From: Marinospirillum sp035271045
Lineage (GTDB): Bacteria > Pseudomonadota > Gammaproteobacteria > Pseudomonadales > Halomonadaceae
Direction: 5' to 3'
Assembly (NCBI RefSeq): GCF_035271045.1
Contig: NZ_DATESC010000012.1
Location: forward strand, 5,204-69,203
DNA length: 64,000 bases
The notes beneath the pieces were generated by a model. The model was not told where the DNA came from and searched no databases. It worked only from the letters and a program-made list of their open reading frames with translations. Position numbers and translations under genes: made by a program. Shown here piece after piece: positions 1 to 9,227 of this stretch; positions within the stretch are counted from its first letter, which is position 1; every line of letters begins with the position of its first letter.

Positions 1-428
1 CTGATAAGCGTGCAATTAGTGGGCATTCGATGGGTGGGCATGGTGCTTTAACTTTGGCACTTAAAAACCCTGAGCGCTTTACTTCGGTATCCGCCTTTAG
101 CCCGATTGTTAACCCTATAAATGTGCCTTGGGGCGAAAAAGCCTTTACTGCTTATTTAGGTGATAACCGTGCAGCTTGGAAAGCCTACGATAGCTGTGAA
201 TTAATGGCTAAAGCTAAAGTGCATTTACCTATGTTAATTGACCAAGGTGAAGGCGATAATTTTTTGGCTGAACAACTAAAACCAGAAAGCTTGGTTGCTG
301 CGGCTAAAGAAGCCGGTTATCCGTTAGAGTTACGAATGCAAGAAGGCTATGACCATAGCTATTATTTTATTGCCAGCTTTATAGATGAGCACTTAAAGTT
401 TCACCAGCGGTATTTAACTACTAGCTAA
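1..428 (+). CDS. S-formylglutathione hydrolase, C-terminal part
   Basis: This is the 3' part of a serine esterase that hydrolyses S-formylglutathione to formate and glutathione, the last step of glutathione-dependent formaldehyde detoxification. The reading frame is already open at position 3, so the gene starts left of the window. Visible are the nucleophile elbow GHSMGGHG just before residue M at 30, the aspartate region QGEGDNF, and the catalytic histidine in YDHSYYF. These match the Ser-Asp-His triad order of the esterase D family. Its usual partner, a class III alcohol dehydrogenase, would lie outside the window. An intrinsic terminator follows directly. The family is clear. Confidence 0.93.
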   Translation, partial: DKRAISGHSMGGHGALTLALKNPERFTSVSAFSPIVNPINVPWGEKAFTAYLGDNRAAWKAYDSCELMAKAKVHLPMLIDQGEGDNFLAEQLKPESLVAAAKEAGYPLELRMQEGYDHSYYFIASFIDEHLKFHQRYLTTS

Positions 429-450
429 ACCTAGTTTAGCTAGTTATTCA

Positions 451-489
451 AAGCCCCAAACTGACTCAAGTTCACTTTGGGGCTTTTTT
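451..489 (+). terminator. intrinsic terminator after the esterase gene
   Basis: A 10-bp perfect stem (AAGCCCCAAA pairing with TTTGGGGCTT) is followed by a run of T, 23 bases after the stop codon. It also lies beyond the 3' end of the convergent chemoreceptor gene and may serve both. Confidence 0.88.
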
Positions 490-521
490 GTGGGGAGAGG
501 TATAAGGAAATAAGAAGGGTT

Positions 522-2462
522 TTAAGTAGTAAAGCGTTTCAGTTGTTTTTCTAAGGTGGCTAAGAGTTTTTCAATGCTTTGACTATTATTTTCAAGCTCA
601 GTTACTGCTTCAGTTGTTCCTTGGTAGAGGTCATTCATAGCCCTAGCCTGATAACTGAGTTGGTCTGCTGTGGTGCGTTGTTGGTTAGCTGCAGCAGTGG
701 TTTCTACATTGGCTGAGTGTATTCCTTCTACTGCTGTGCTTATTTTTTGTAGCGACTGGTCAGCTTGTTTTAATTGCTGGCTGACTTCATCGGCTTGTTT
801 AAGGCTAGTTTGCATTTGCTCAACTGCTTCACTAGCAGCTAAGCGGTTGCTGTCTAGTAAGTGGCTAATTTCTACTGTGGCTTCTCGCGAGCGTGCTGCA
901 AGCGAACGCACTTCATCAGCAACCACAGCAAAACCTCGACCTGCATCACCCGCTCTAGCCGCTTCTATGGCAGCATTTAATGCCAGTAGGTTAGTTTGTT
1001 CGGCAATGGCATTGATGACTTCTAAAATGCTGTCTATTTTGGCGCTGTGTTCAGCCAACTCATTAACCTTGTTGCCCGAGGTTTGTAGGCTGGCAGATAA
1101 GGTTGCGTTGTTTTTTTCTAAGCGTTGAATTAACTGATTACCTTCAGCAGCAAGTTGGCTGGCACTTAGCGAAGTATCTTGGCTGGTTTCAGCATTGGCG
1201 GCTATGCCATGAATGGCTTGGTGCAGCTCTTCTACGCTGGCTAGCATTTCACTTAAACGCTGTTGGCCTTGGTGAACTTGGTTGTCTAAGCTGGAAGCCA
1301 CTCGTTTGCCTAAGCTTGAACTGTTGGAGACTTCGTTGGTGGCGCTAATAACCTGCTGTAGCAAATGCCGAACCTGTTCAAGCATTTGATCAAAGGCACG
1401 CGCGGCTTGGGCTGTTTCATCTTCACCGGTTAAGCCCATTTTGCGGGTTAGGTTTAAGTCTTCGGCCACTTTTTCCATGGTGCGGGTTAGCTGCAAGGTA
1501 GGAATGCTAATTTGTCGGTAAATAAACCAAGTAATTAAAGCGCCCATCAAGACTAGTAAGAGGTTGGAAATACCTATAATTAATAAGCGATACCAAGCAG
1601 ATTCTAGCTGTTGACTAACAAGGTTATTAAGCTGCTCTAGTAGTGCTTGCTGTTGGTTGGTGGGGTTTTCAAGCAGCTTACTCGTTAAGGTTAGCCAGTC
1701 TTGGGTTGAAGTGCTTAGTCCAAAATTACCATCTAAGTAAATTTGTTCAGCTGTGGCTCTAATGTTGCTTAAATGCTGGTAACCATCACTTTGTTGCCAG
1801 TTTTTTAAACCCAGTTCTGATGCGTTAGGTAGGCTGTTGTTGTAGTTAGTAAAAAATACATTTTGTTCACTTAATAAGCGTACAAAACGTGGGTAGGCTC
1901 CTGTGGGAAAATAGCTAGCAGTAAAAGCTTGCGCCATAATGAGCTGTTCTTCGTGTAAACGGCTAACTGCGAGCATTAATGCATGATGCGCCGAGTGGGA
2001 GCGAGTAGTTAAGCCATTAGAGTAGCCCGCTAGTTGGTTAGAATAAAGTTCTAAGCGTAAACCAAGCGTTGCTAAGGCCGAACTTGAATTAAGCAGTGCG
2101 TTTAAATCTATTTTTTGTTGGCTAGCTTGTTTGGCTAATAAGTCTAGGCCATTTAAATAAGGGTGTAACTCACTGGGTAGTTTTTTAGTTAAAGCTTGTA
2201 ACTTGATTAGATTAACTTGTAGTGAATCATCCGAAGTTACACCTTTTAGCATCAAAGAACTACGCAGGTTTTGGTAGTCTTCAGCGGCTAAATTGAGTTG
2301 CATACGTGCATTAACCAACTGCTGCTGAAATTGCAGGTCGGTATAGAGTTGTAGGTCGTTACGCGTGCTTAAGCCTGCATAAATAAGCATTCCCAGCAGG
2401 GGCGGTACAACCATAAGTAAGAGTTTTATGCGTACAGATAAGTTACGCACTAGCGTTAGCAT
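522..2462 (-). CDS. methyl-accepting chemotaxis protein with helical periplasmic sensor
   Basis: This is a 646-residue transmembrane chemoreceptor. A first membrane helix lies at about residues 12-30, then a roughly 260-residue all-helical periplasmic region that resembles NIT-type (nitrate/nitrite) sensing domains. A second membrane helix follows at about 292-314, then a HAMP linker and a cytoplasmic signalling domain. The hairpin tip contains the conserved EQTNLLALNAAIEAARAG and GRGFAVVADEVR blocks. The ATG at 2462 is preceded by a good AGAGGAAAG ribosome site. No CheA/CheW genes are nearby, so it presumably works with a chemotaxis core encoded elsewhere. The NIT assignment is by general character only and the ligand is unknown. 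Confidence 0.93.
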   Translation of the reverse strand: MLTLVRNLSVRIKLLLMVVPPLLGMLIYAGLSTRNDLQLYTDLQFQQQLVNARMQLNLAAEDYQNLRSSLMLKGVTSDDSLQVNLIKLQALTKKLPSELHPYLNGLDLLAKQASQQKIDLNALLNSSSALATLGLRLELYSNQLAGYSNGLTTRSHSAHHALMLAVSRLHEEQLIMAQAFTASYFPTGAYPRFVRLLSEQNVFFTNYNNSLPNASELGLKNWQQSDGYQHLSNIRATAEQIYLDGNFGLSTSTQDWLTLTSKLLENPTNQQQALLEQLNNLVSQQLESAWYRLLIIGISNLLLVLMGALITWFIYRQISIPTLQLTRTMEKVAEDLNLTRKMGLTGEDETAQAARAFDQMLEQVRHLLQQVISATNEVSNSSSLGKRVASSLDNQVHQGQQRLSEMLASVEELHQAIHGIAANAETSQDTSLSASQLAAEGNQLIQRLEKNNATLSASLQTSGNKVNELAEHSAKIDSILEVINAIAEQTNLLALNAAIEAARAGDAGRGFAVVADEVRSLAARSREATVEISHLLDSNRLAASEAVEQMQTSLKQADEVSQQLKQADQSLQKISTAVEGIHSANVETTAAANQQRTTADQLSYQARAMNDLYQGTTEAVTELENNSQSIEKLLATLEKQLKRFTT

Positions 2463-2540
2463 AGTGACTTTCCTCTGATAATTGTTTTTGAGAGCCGGGA
2501 GGAAGGTCTAAGTTCGATGTGTGATATTAGACTAAAGTCA

Positions 2541-2572
2541 AAAAAAAGCCATCACCAAGTGATAGCTTTTTG
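2541..2572 (-). terminator. intrinsic terminator after paaX-like gene
   Basis: The minus strand shows a stem with ATCAC/GTGAT arms, one internal mismatch, GC pairs and an A/T base, followed by a run of T (the A run at 2541-2547 on the plus strand). It sits 40 bases downstream of the PaaX-family stop codon. Confidence 0.75.
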
Positions 2573-2612
2573 TTGTTTCGTTGATCTTTTTCTGTATCGC
2601 TTCAGAGGAGCG

Positions 2613-3536
2613 CTACTTGAGGCCGCCAAAACGCTGATAAAAATTAGCATTAGGGGCAGGCAGGGGGCCAGAAGAATTTTCTAGGTTGTCATCAAGCCAC
2701 TGTTCGGCACTTTCATAGATAAGCCGGTAGAGGTTACGGCAAAGTTGTCTAGCACTGCGGCCTTCCCAATCGCCAGGTAATAGTTCATCGGGTAGCTGTG
2801 GATCACGCAAAAGTACCTTGCGGTATTCGTGAATAAGCAGAGTGCGGGTAATTAAAGATTCTTCTGGTGTTAGGGTGTTTTCAATGGTTAGCTCTTGCCA
2901 AAGCGGACGAAACTGGTTGATAAATTTGGCATAACTGCTTGCTAGGTGTTCAAGGTTCCAGCTTTCTTTTACTTGCAAGCGTAGCGCACGTGAAGTGAGG
3001 AGTTCTAGCGGCTCAGTTTGCATAACAATCGTGTCTTCTAAGGCTTCATGTTCTTGAAGCAAAGGCAGTACCTCTGCACGTTCTAGCCTTGGGTGCGCCA
3101 TAACATTGGGTGCTAAGCAGCCAAACCCCATCCACTCTAATTCTTCTTTAATAGTGCGCCGTTTAGTGTTTTCAAGCTGAGATAAAAACACTAGGCACCA
3201 GTTGCCTATCCATTGTTCATTATTGGCGGTGTAAACCTGTTTAAAAGCCTGTTCAAAACGCCTTAAACCAGGCCCTGTAAGGCTGTAATAGCTACGGCGG
3301 CCAACCTTGCCCGCTTGCACCCAAGACTCTTTAGTTAGGCGGAAAATTGAAGTACGTACTAGGCGTTCGCTAATGCCCATTGGTTCAAGTAGTTTCATTA
3401 AACTACCTAACCAAACAGAGCCACCGCGAGGAACAATGGCATCGCCATAGAGCGTAATAATTAATGACCCTGCACGTAGCGGGCGCTTTTTCTGGAAATT
3501 ATGGACTAATAAGTCCAATTGGTTTTTAGCAGACAT
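2613..3536 (-). CDS. paaX: PaaX-family transcriptional repressor
   Basis: This 307-residue protein has the length and organisation of PaaX, the GntR-like repressor that releases DNA on binding phenylacetyl-CoA. An N-terminal winged helix lies at about residues 20-90 (SLIITLYGDAIVPRGG, then the recognition region GISERLVRTSIFRL). The central PaaX domain and a C-terminal effector-binding domain (YRLIYESAEQWL) follow. It is transcribed away from a complete Liv-type ABC importer across a 406-bp divergent promoter region, so it probably controls that operon and itself. No paa catabolic genes occur in the window. A phenylacetate-like aromatic acid or its CoA ester is therefore an inferred signal. 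Confidence 0.88.
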   Translation of the reverse strand: MSAKNQLDLLVHNFQKKRPLRAGSLIITLYGDAIVPRGGSVWLGSLMKLLEPMGISERLVRTSIFRLTKESWVQAGKVGRRSYYSLTGPGLRRFEQAFKQVYTANNEQWIGNWCLVFLSQLENTKRRTIKEELEWMGFGCLAPNVMAHPRLERAEVLPLLQEHEALEDTIVMQTEPLELLTSRALRLQVKESWNLEHLASSYAKFINQFRPLWQELTIENTLTPEESLITRTLLIHEYRKVLLRDPQLPDELLPGDWEGRSARQLCRNLYRLIYESAEQWLDDNLENSSGPLPAPNANFYQRFGGLK

Positions 3537-3942
3537 ACACTCAAAGGTTCTGTTTTAAAGGCTAATAATTAGGTTTGTTGGTTGGCTATTATGCCGCTCT
3601 TTAACAAGAGGTAAACCTTTATGTATCAAGCCTTAGCAGGTATGACTTGCTTAGACTGAAGTTTTGTTAGCTTATTTAAGCTATAAAACAGGTTGACATA
3701 AAGATCATGATACAATAGTTTTTGATCTAGCTCATCGAATGTGTCGCTTTGTGCGCTACTTTAGATGACTAAACGAGCCGGGTGTGTCCTTGTTGTAAAT
3801 GGTTAGCTAGCTAAATGTTTAGTGACGTTAATGTTTTAACAAGATTAAGTGATACAAAATTAAGCAAAGCCTACTAAAGCTGTGCAGCGCAACAAAAATA
3901 AATGAGGGTAGTCACTACCCCAAATCTTGGAGAATAAAAATA
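3537..3942 (+). promoter_or_regulatory. divergent paaX / ABC importer control region
   Basis: This 406-bp gap lies between the divergent repressor and importer genes. The best plus-strand promoter is an extended -10, TGaTACAAT at 3708-3716, which would give a leader of about 220 bases. The heptamer TGATACA occurs at 3708-3714 (inside that -10) and at 3850-3856, and in reverse complement at 3622-3628. This resembles the TGATTC half-site known for E. coli PaaX and may be the operator. A small hairpin GGGTA/TACCC at 3906-3920 precedes the GGAG ribosome site at 3929-3932. The operator assignment is inference. Confidence 0.5.
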
Positions 3943-5097
3943 ATGAGTAAACGAATCTTAGCTCGTGCGGGTTTTTTAGCCGCAACCTTGGCTGCTAGTA
4001 TTTTTGCTGGCGCTCAGGCTGCCGAACCCATAAAGATAGGATCTTTTCTTTCTGTAACAGGGCCTGCCTCTTTTCTTGGTGATCCAGAACTCAAAACCCT
4101 AGAGCTATATGTTGAGCGAATTAACGCTGCTGGTGGTGTTATTGGCCGTCCACTAGAGCTAATTCACTACGATGATGCTGGTGATGCATCAGCTGCGCGC
4201 AACTTTGCTAGCCGCTTGGTTCGTTCAGACCGTGTAGACATTATTGTGGGTGGTAGTACTACAGGTGCCACTATGGCTGCTGTGCCTTTAATTGAGCAGG
4301 CGCGTATACCTTTTATCTCTTTAGCGGGTGCTGTAGTAATTACTGACCCAGTTAAAAAATGGGTATTTAAAACACCTCAGTCTGACCGTGCTGCTGCAGA
4401 ACGTGTACTACAGGATATTAAAGATCGTGGCTTATCAAAAGTAGCACTTATTTCTGGAACAGATGGTTTTGGTCGTTCGGGTCGTGAGCAAACTTTGGCT
4501 ATTGCCGGCAAAATGGGCGTAGAAATAGTGGCTGATGTTACTTATAGCCCTACCGATACAGATATGACTGCTCAGTTAACCCGTATTCGTAACGTCCCAG
4601 GTGTTGAAGCGGTATTTAACTTTGGTTTTGGTCAATCGCCAGCTATCGTTACACGTAACTACTCTCAATTAGGTATTAAGTTACCCTTCTATCAGTCTCA
4701 TGGTGTTGCATCTGATCGCTTCCTAGACTTGCTAGGTGATGCAGGCGAAGGTCTACGTTTACCTGCTTCACCTCTATTAGTACCTGACTCTTTACCAGAC
4801 AGTGATCCACAAAAAGCTGTTGTTCAGTCTTATAAGTCACTTTATGAAAAGCGTTGGGATATGCAAGTTTCTACCTTTGGTGGCTATGCACATGATGGCC
4901 TAATGCTAGCAGTTGAAGCCATTGAAAAAGCAGGTAGTACTGACCGTGAAGCAGTGCGCAAAGCACTTGAAAGCATTCAGGGGTATGCAGGTGTAACCGG
5001 TGTATTCAATATGTCTTCTACAGACCACAACGGTCTTAGCGCTGATTCCTTCCGTATTTTGGAAGTTAAAAATGGCAAGTGGAAGCTGATCAACTGA
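3943..5097 (+). CDS. periplasmic substrate-binding protein of Liv-type ABC importer
   Basis: This 384-residue type I periplasmic binding protein has a Sec signal peptide (residues 1-26, cleavage after AGAQA). The mature protein starts EPIKIGSFLSVTGPASFLGD, the usual start of the Leu/Ile/Val-binding (Peripla_BP_6) family. It delivers ligand to the permeases encoded next. The divergent PaaX-type repressor suggests an aromatic acid rather than a branched-chain amino acid, but sequence alone does not settle this. It is the first gene of the operon and is separated from livH by 83 bp with a small AT-rich inverted repeat (AGTATTCTAAATACT). Family certain, ligand inferred. Confidence 0.92.
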   Translation: MSKRILARAGFLAATLAASIFAGAQAAEPIKIGSFLSVTGPASFLGDPELKTLELYVERINAAGGVIGRPLELIHYDDAGDASAARNFASRLVRSDRVDIIVGGSTTGATMAAVPLIEQARIPFISLAGAVVITDPVKKWVFKTPQSDRAAAERVLQDIKDRGLSKVALISGTDGFGRSGREQTLAIAGKMGVEIVADVTYSPTDTDMTAQLTRIRNVPGVEAVFNFGFGQSPAIVTRNYSQLGIKLPFYQSHGVASDRFLDLLGDAGEGLRLPASPLLVPDSLPDSDPQKAVVQSYKSLYEKRWDMQVSTFGGYAHDGLMLAVEAIEKAGSTDREAVRKALESIQGYAGVTGVFNMSSTDHNGLSADSFRILEVKNGKWKLIN

Positions 5098-5180
5098 TTC
5101 AACTCTAAACCTGCTTGTTATACAGCTTCTCAGTATTCTAAATACTGAGAAGCTGTGTGGCTGCAGACAGGATTTAAATA

Positions 5181-6056
5181 ATGTTCGCAGAATTTATTCA
5201 GTACCTTTTTACCGGCGTGACCATCGGTGCAACCTATGCGCTAGTGGCTTTGGGTTTTACGCTAATTTATAACTCTAGCCATGTAATCAACTTTGCGCAG
5301 GGTGAGTTTTTAATGGTTGGCGGTATGGCTACCGTTTCTTTTATGGGAATGGGTTTGCCTATGCCAGTTTCCATAGTTCTAGCAGTGTTGCTCGCAGGGG
5401 TTATCGGTATTTGTTTACAGCGTTTTGCTATAGCACCCGCTAAAAAAGCAGATGTTGTTACCTTAATTATTATTACCATAGGTGCATCTATTTTTATTCG
5501 TGGTGTAGCCCAGCTAGTTTGGGGTAAGCAGTACCACGTGATGGAAAACTTCTCAACGGACGAACCTATTTTGGTTCTAGGTGCAGTACTTAACAGCCAG
5601 AGCTTCTGGGTGGTGGGTATTGGTGCTGTTTTGGTTGTTGCTCTAGTCTTGTTTTTTAGTCGCACCATGACAGGTAAGGCTATTTTAGCCACCTCGATGA
5701 ATAAAGATGCGGCAAGACTCGTAGGTATTCGTACCGAAATGGTATTAATGCTGGCTTTTATGTTGTCGGCACTTTTAGGTTCTGTTGCCGGAATTATTGT
5801 TGCCCCTATTACATTCACCTCTTACGACATAGGCATAATGCTTGGTCTTAAAGGCTTTGTTGCCGCTGCTTTAGGTGGTTTGGGTAGTGGTGTAGGTGCA
5901 ATTGTGGGTGGCTTAATGCTGGGTATTGTTGAAGCAATGACAGCAGGCTACATTTCTTCTGACTATAAAGATGCCGTGGCTTTCTCAATGATTCTTATTG
6001 TGTTGTTCTTTATGCCGCGTGGACTCTTTGGTAGCCGTGTAGTGGAGCGTGTTTAA
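5181..6056 (+). CDS. livH: Liv-type ABC permease LivH
   Basis: This 291-residue inner-membrane permease is one of the two pore subunits of the importer. It is strongly hydrophobic with about eight membrane helices. It carries the family start (TGVTIGATYALVALGFTLIYN, HVINFAQGEF) and the cytoplasmic coupling-loop segment MNKDAARLVGIRTEMV that contacts the ATPases. The stop codon overlaps the livM start by one base (TAATG), so translation is probably coupled. Confidence 0.95.
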   Translation: MFAEFIQYLFTGVTIGATYALVALGFTLIYNSSHVINFAQGEFLMVGGMATVSFMGMGLPMPVSIVLAVLLAGVIGICLQRFAIAPAKKADVVTLIIITIGASIFIRGVAQLVWGKQYHVMENFSTDEPILVLGAVLNSQSFWVVGIGAVLVVALVLFFSRTMTGKAILATSMNKDAARLVGIRTEMVLMLAFMLSALLGSVAGIIVAPITFTSYDIGIMLGLKGFVAAALGGLGSGVGAIVGGLMLGIVEAMTAGYISSDYKDAVAFSMILIVLFFMPRGLFGSRVVERV

Positions 6057-7063
6057 TGTTAAATAAATTTTTGCAAATGCGCTTAAAAGGTTTAGTGATA
6101 TTAGCAGCCATTTTACTATTACTGCCTTTATTTATGAACAACCCCTTTCACTACGATATGGCAACGCAAATCGCTATTTTTGCTGCCACAGTCGTAGGTT
6201 TAAACCTGTTAGTAGGTTTTGCTGGGCAAATTAGCTTAGGTCATGCCGGTTTTTTTGGTGTGGGTGCTTATTTTAGCGCAGTAATGACAAGTACTTATGG
6301 TTGGTCGCCTATCCCTACTATGCTCGTTGCAGCCGTGGTGGTTGGTGCGCTTGCTTGGTTGGTTGGTCGTCCTATTCTTAAGTTGAAAGGTCACTACTTA
6401 TCTATGGCGACCCTAGCGATGGGTTTTATTATCGCTATCACTATTAATAATGAAGGCTGGCTAACGGGCGGGCCTGATGGCATGTCGGTACCGCCTTTAA
6501 GTGTGTTTGGTTGGGAACTAAATTCTTTTAACCAATACTCGCTGTTTGGCATTGAGTTTGGCGGTGACGTTGCTTGGTATTTCTTTGCTGCTTTTGTACT
6601 GCTAGTGGCAGTTTGGGTGGCTGAGAATATTATAGATTCGCCTATAGGTCGTGCTTTGCGTTCGGTGCATGGTTCTGAAATAGCGGCGCGCGTAGTGGGT
6701 GTTGATACAGCCTATTACAAAAGCCTAGTGTTTGTTGTTTCAGCTGTTTATGCCAGCCTTATGGGGAGTTTATACGCCCACTTCTCTGGTTTTATTACGC
6801 CTCACCTAGCCAGTTTTGAGCAGTCTATTGTACTGATTACTATGGTGGTATTGGGTGGTATGGCTTCAACTTTTGGGGTTATTTTAGGCGCACTAGTACT
6901 AAAATTATTACCACAGGTTTTGGCCGACTTCCAAGAGCTTGAAATGATGATGTTTGGTTTAATTCTAATGCTAACCATGATTTTTATGCCTAAAGGATTA
7001 TTTCCAACCCTTCAAAACAAGCTAGCAAAAAGAAAAAGTAAAAAATCGGAGGAACAAGTATGA
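6056..7063 (+). CDS. livM: Liv-type ABC permease LivM
   Basis: This is the second pore subunit, 335 residues, with multiple membrane helices. It shows the conserved LNLLVGFAGQISLGHAGFF segment near the N-terminus and the coupling region SPIGRALRSVHGSEIAARVVGVD near residue 205. A basic tail (KLAKRKSKKSE) ends in the cytoplasm. It overlaps livG by four bases (ATGA), which fits a tightly coupled operon. Confidence 0.95.
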   Translation: MLNKFLQMRLKGLVILAAILLLLPLFMNNPFHYDMATQIAIFAATVVGLNLLVGFAGQISLGHAGFFGVGAYFSAVMTSTYGWSPIPTMLVAAVVVGALAWLVGRPILKLKGHYLSMATLAMGFIIAITINNEGWLTGGPDGMSVPPLSVFGWELNSFNQYSLFGIEFGGDVAWYFFAAFVLLVAVWVAENIIDSPIGRALRSVHGSEIAARVVGVDTAYYKSLVFVVSAVYASLMGSLYAHFSGFITPHLASFEQSIVLITMVVLGGMASTFGVILGALVLKLLPQVLADFQELEMMMFGLILMLTMIFMPKGLFPTLQNKLAKRKSKKSEEQV

Positions 7064-7818
7064 CAGCTCTGATTGAAGTGGCTGGGCTAGACAAAACTTT
7101 TGGCGGGGTTCATGCCGTAGAAGGTTTAAGCTTTAGTGTTGATGCCGGACAAATTTATTCTGTTATCGGCCCTAATGGGGCAGGTAAAACGACACTCTTT
7201 AACTTGATTACCGGCATTTATACGCCAACTAAAGGCGAGATAAAGCTTAATGGTGAAATGGTGGTTGGCTTAGAACCCAACCAACTAGCAGAAAGAGGCA
7301 TGTGCCGTACTTTTCAGCAGATGCAAATTTGTATGAATATGACGGCTTTAGAAAACGTCATGCTAGGTCGTCATTTACAGCTAAAAAGTAGTTTTTTAAC
7401 TACCATGCTACGCCTACCTTCTCTGCTTAAAGACGAAGAAGATTGCCGTGACCATGCGGTTGAATTAATGAAATTTGTGGGTTGTGGTGAATACATAGAA
7501 ACTGATGCTTCGGCTATGTCTTATGGTGCATTAAAACGCTTAGAAATAGCACGCGCTTTGGCTTCTAACCCTAAAGTTGTGTTACTTGATGAACCAGCTG
7601 CTGGCCTAAATGGTACTGAAACAGCTGCCCTAGAAGAGTTGATTAAAAAAATTGCAGCTCAGGGCATTACTGTTGTGTTGGTAGAGCATGATATGAAGCT
7701 GGTAATGGGGATTTCTGATCGACTACTAGTATTAAACTATGGCCGTAAATTGGCTGAAGGTACGCCAGAAGAAATTCGTAACAATCCAGATGTCATTGCT
7801 GCCTATTTAGGTGGTTAA
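7060..7818 (+). CDS. livG: Liv-type ABC ATPase LivG
   Basis: This 252-residue ATPase energises transport as a heterodimer with LivF. It has Walker A GPNGAGKTT near residue 38, a degenerate ABC signature (AMSYGALKRLEIARAL in place of LSGGQ), Walker B VVLLDEPAAGLN, and the switch histidine in VEHDM. The change from LSGGQ to MSYGA is common in LivG and makes one of the two nucleotide sites asymmetric. A four-base overlap with livM and a gap of a few bases to the next gene show co-translation. Confidence 0.95.
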   Translation: MTALIEVAGLDKTFGGVHAVEGLSFSVDAGQIYSVIGPNGAGKTTLFNLITGIYTPTKGEIKLNGEMVVGLEPNQLAERGMCRTFQQMQICMNMTALENVMLGRHLQLKSSFLTTMLRLPSLLKDEEDCRDHAVELMKFVGCGEYIETDASAMSYGALKRLEIARALASNPKVVLLDEPAAGLNGTETAALEELIKKIAAQGITVVLVEHDMKLVMGISDRLLVLNYGRKLAEGTPEEIRNNPDVIAAYLGG

Positions 7819-7835
7819 GCGTGGAGACAAATAAC

Positions 7836-9200
7836 ATGACCGAAGAACAAAATCAGGTTAAGCCTAATCACTCACGCGGTGATCAGGTTATTCGTACCAT
7901 TGTGCGTGAACACCAAGGTTTGTGGCGTATTATTGATTTAATGGATCTGCTAGAGCAGGACATGAATATTAATGCCACCTTACCCGATGAAATATTATTC
8001 AGTGCAATATTTGATTATATTCAACACTTTTCTAACCGAGTACACAGCCAACCAAAAGAAATACGGCTTTACTTGTTGTTAAGAGAAAAATCGCCTGAAA
8101 CGGGCCCTTTACTAGATAAGCTAGAAAAAGGCTATGTAATAGGCCACGAAAAGCTTTTAGAACTACGCCAACTACTAAAAGAATGCATGGCTAATTGGCC
8201 TGATGGTCGTGAAGCTTTTGGTCATGGTTTAAGTCGCTTTAGTGCAGCTTTGCGTAAGCACATTAAAAAAGAAGAAGGGGTTGTATTGCCTCGTGCTCGC
8301 GACCTCTTAAGCAATGCAGACTGGGATACCATTACCGGTGGTCGTGATCAGCAAGATGACCCCTTGTTTGGTGATCGAGTTAGAGAAGAGTTTCGTGATC
8401 TGCGCCATAAAATTATTAGCCTAACACCCGAACGCTTAGGTGGTTTAGGTTTGGTGCATGGCGGTCGAATGACTGCTGAGAATAAAGGGCAGGAAATGCT
8501 CTCCATTAAGGGGTTGGTCACTTCTTATGGGCAAATAGAAGTTTTACATGACGTTGATATCACGATTAATGCAGGTGAAATTGTTTCACTCGTTGGCGCT
8601 AATGGTGCAGGTAAATCAACCCTGTTAATGACCATCTCAGGACTGCAGCCTATGGATAAAGGTCAAATGTTCTTTAATGGTGAAGATCTGTCTAAAGTTT
8701 CTGCTGATAAGCGTGTAGGAAAAGGGATAGTTCAAGTACCAGAAGGCCGTCAAGTTTTTAAAGACATGACGGTTTATGACAACCTGTTATTAGGTGCTTA
8801 TACACGCAGCAGTGATCCAGAAGTTCAAGATGACATAGAAAAAATTTATACTAAATTCCCTATTTTACGACAAAAACGCTATAATCTTGCCGGTGAGCTT
8901 TCTGGTGGTCAGCAACAAATGTTGGCAATGGGACGTGCATTAATGGCTCGACCGCGTTTATTGTTGCTTGATGAACCGAGCATGGGGTTAGCACCTTTAA
9001 TTATTGAAGAGATTTTTGAAATTGTGCGTGAGTTGAAAGATGAAGGTATGACGATCTTTCTTGTTGAGCAAAATGCTTCTCAGGCATTGGCATTAGCAGA
9101 CCGAGGCTATGTACTAGAAACGGGTGCTGTGGTGTTGCAAGGTACTGGCAGGGAGTTGCTTAGTAACGAAAAGGTACGTGAAGCCTATTTAGGTATGTAG
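7836..9200 (+). CDS. livF: hemerythrin-like domain fused to LivF ABC ATPase
   Basis: One uninterrupted frame encodes about 454 residues, nearly twice the usual LivF length of about 235. The first 210 residues are helical and look like a hemerythrin HHE domain. Candidate iron ligands are H26, H64, H70, E75, H104, H142 and E146/E147 (numbered from ATG 7836), in the four-helix spacing of that family. The rest is a complete LivF, with Walker A GANGAGKST at about 254-262, signature LSGGQQQ, Walker B LLLLDEPSMGLAP and switch EQN. I chose ATG 7836 for the GGAG site nine bases upstream. A GTG at 7821 would add five residues. The inferred role is an ATPase subunit whose activity responds to oxygen, nitric oxide or redox state. 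Confidence 0.85.
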   Translation: MTEEQNQVKPNHSRGDQVIRTIVREHQGLWRIIDLMDLLEQDMNINATLPDEILFSAIFDYIQHFSNRVHSQPKEIRLYLLLREKSPETGPLLDKLEKGYVIGHEKLLELRQLLKECMANWPDGREAFGHGLSRFSAALRKHIKKEEGVVLPRARDLLSNADWDTITGGRDQQDDPLFGDRVREEFRDLRHKIISLTPERLGGLGLVHGGRMTAENKGQEMLSIKGLVTSYGQIEVLHDVDITINAGEIVSLVGANGAGKSTLLMTISGLQPMDKGQMFFNGEDLSKVSADKRVGKGIVQVPEGRQVFKDMTVYDNLLLGAYTRSSDPEVQDDIEKIYTKFPILRQKRYNLAGELSGGQQQMLAMGRALMARPRLLLLDEPSMGLAPLIIEEIFEIVRELKDEGMTIFLVEQNASQALALADRGYVLETGAVVLQGTGRELLSNEKVREAYLGM

Positions 9201-9227
9201 TCTTTTAGGCATTAAATCTTTCAATCT

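Noticed and set aside
3693..3716. TTGACA and TACAAT as a -35/-10 pair for the importer operon
   Set aside because: The spacer is only 12 bp. The extended -10 at 3708-3716 is the better explanation.
7821..9200. Hemerythrin-LivF fusion as a frameshift or assembly artefact
   Set aside because: The frame is open throughout, codon use is even, and a typical short LivF start region has no ribosome site of its own. The fusion appears real.
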